A stretch of 26,773 nt of DNA, from assembly GCA_035513275.1 (NCBI GenBank), contig DATKCJ010000454.1:1-26773 (forward strand). The letters run 5' to 3'. Positions 26,141 to 26,773 of this stretch are shown piece by piece. Origin of the DNA: DATKCJ01 sp035513275. Its GTDB lineage: Bacteria > Verrucomicrobiota > Verrucomicrobiia > Opitutales > Opitutaceae. Under the pieces are notes generated by a model, which ran no database searches, was not told the origin of the DNA, and saw nothing but the letters and a program-made list of their open reading frames with translations. The position numbers and the translations under genes were made by a program. How positions within the stretch are numbered: position 1 is the stretch's first letter; every line of letters starts with the position of its first letter.

Positions 26141-26773
26141 ATGATCGAGGCGCTGAATCTCACGAAGGTCTTTAAGGACAAGAAGCGCGGTGAAATTCGC
26201 GCCGTCGATTCCGTCACTTTCCGCTGCGAGCCCGGGCGCATCCACGGGCTGCTCGGCGCCAACGGCGCGGGCAAGACCACGACGCTTCGCATTCTCGCCA
26301 CGATCCTCGCGCCTACCTCCGGCACCGCGGTCGTCGCCGGGCACGATGTCGTGCGCGAGCCCGGGCAGGTGCGCCACGGCGTGGGGTTTCTCTCCACGGC
26401 CACCGCGCTCTACGGCCGGCTCACCGCCCGCGAGATGGTCGAGTATTTCGGCAGGTTGCACCACCTCGACGAGGCGCTGCTGCGCGAGCGGATCGACGCG
26501 CTGTTCACGCGGCTCGACATGCACGGCTTCTCCGACCGGCGCTGCGACAAGCTATCCACGGGCATGAAGCAGAAGGTCTCGATCGCGCGCACGCTCGTGC
26601 ACAACCCGGCTGTGATGATCTTCGACGAGCCCACGCTCGGGCTCGACGTGATGGCCGCGCGCACGATCGTCGGCTTCATCCGCGAATGCCGCGACCAGGG
26701 GAAGACAGTCCTCTTCTCATCGCACGTGATGAGTGAGGTCGAGAAACTCTGCGACTTCGTGGGCATCATCCAC
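26141..26773 (+). CDS. natA: ABC transporter ATP-binding protein, NatA-like (C-terminus beyond window)
   Basis: The first 211 residues of an ABC ATPase. Walker A is GANGAGKT (39-46), the signature is LSTGMKQKV (138-146), Walker B is VMIFDEPTLGLD (158-169) and the switch histidine is H195 in FSSHVMSEVE. The region normally holding the Q-loop reads VGFLSTATALYGRLTARE, which is the variant found in NatA-type sodium/drug exporter ATPases. The frame is open to the window end, where a permease gene (NatB-like) would be expected. Following a LytS/LytTR pair, the arrangement matches NatKR regulation of NatAB. The symbol is by similarity only. Confidence 0.85.
   Translation, partial: MIEALNLTKVFKDKKRGEIRAVDSVTFRCEPGRIHGLLGANGAGKTTTLRILATILAPTSGTAVVAGHDVVREPGQVRHGVGFLSTATALYGRLTAREMVEYFGRLHHLDEALLRERIDALFTRLDMHGFSDRRCDKLSTGMKQKVSIARTLVHNPAVMIFDEPTLGLDVMAARTIVGFIRECRDQGKTVLFSSHVMSEVEKLCDFVGIIH

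Overview
This is a GC-rich, gene-dense bacterial window. No rRNA, tRNA or CRISPR array was recognised. Several features point to a Gram-negative bacterium, most plausibly Verrucomicrobiota or a relative: secreted Tat and Sec hydrolases, a LytS/LytTR two-component pair, a deoC-aldehyde dehydrogenase operon, few clear Shine-Dalgarno sites, and intergenic 'cgtgtatttcgcgtgtttcgtgg' repeats that I remember from verrucomicrobial genomes. The taxonomic call is an inference and needs a protein search.

Layout. 1-889 (-): 5'-complete but window-truncated DUF3667-type zinc-ribbon membrane protein. 993-1922 (+): Tat-exported metallo-beta-lactamase-fold hydrolase. 1923-2224: non-coding, with three copies of a 21-bp palindrome. 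2225-4343 (-): kynurenine formamidase and kynureninase, separated by an inverted-repeat element. 4424-7615 (+): a secreted DUF885 protein, then a secreted alkaline-phosphatase-fold protein that appears to lack the zinc-binding histidines. 7616-7745: large hairpins between convergent genes. 7746-9929 (-): small membrane protein, SpoU RNA methyltransferase and a protein of unknown function. 10085-13745 (+): operon deoC, full-length aldehyde dehydrogenase, zinc-ribbon membrane protein, and a 288-aa dehydrogenase-like protein without catalytic residues. The two dehydrogenase genes together resemble a split ALDH16.

13760-18441 (-): the most unusual part, and visibly less GC-rich than its surroundings. 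It holds a 1084-aa protein (restriction-endonuclease-like domain, superfamily 2 helicase, six C-terminal integrase-type repeats), a 315-aa unknown protein and a PIN-domain RNase overlapping it by ATGA. This looks like an acquired cassette, possibly anti-phage defence or a defence/toxin-antitoxin composite.

18594-23925 (-): ribokinase-family kinase, secreted M1 aminopeptidase, DUF1905-type protein (overlapping the aminopeptidase by ATGA) and a fatty-acid desaturase. 24100-26773 (+): LytS-type kinase, LytTR regulator, a 65-aa membrane protein and an ABC ATPase cut by the window edge. This arrangement recalls NatK/NatR control of a NatAB exporter.

Functionally, the deoC operon should turn deoxyribose-5-phosphate into glyceraldehyde-3-phosphate and acetaldehyde and then oxidise the acetaldehyde. 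The kyn pair should turn N-formylkynurenine into anthranilate. The secreted hydrolases and the aminopeptidase fit a degrader of peptides and organic matter.
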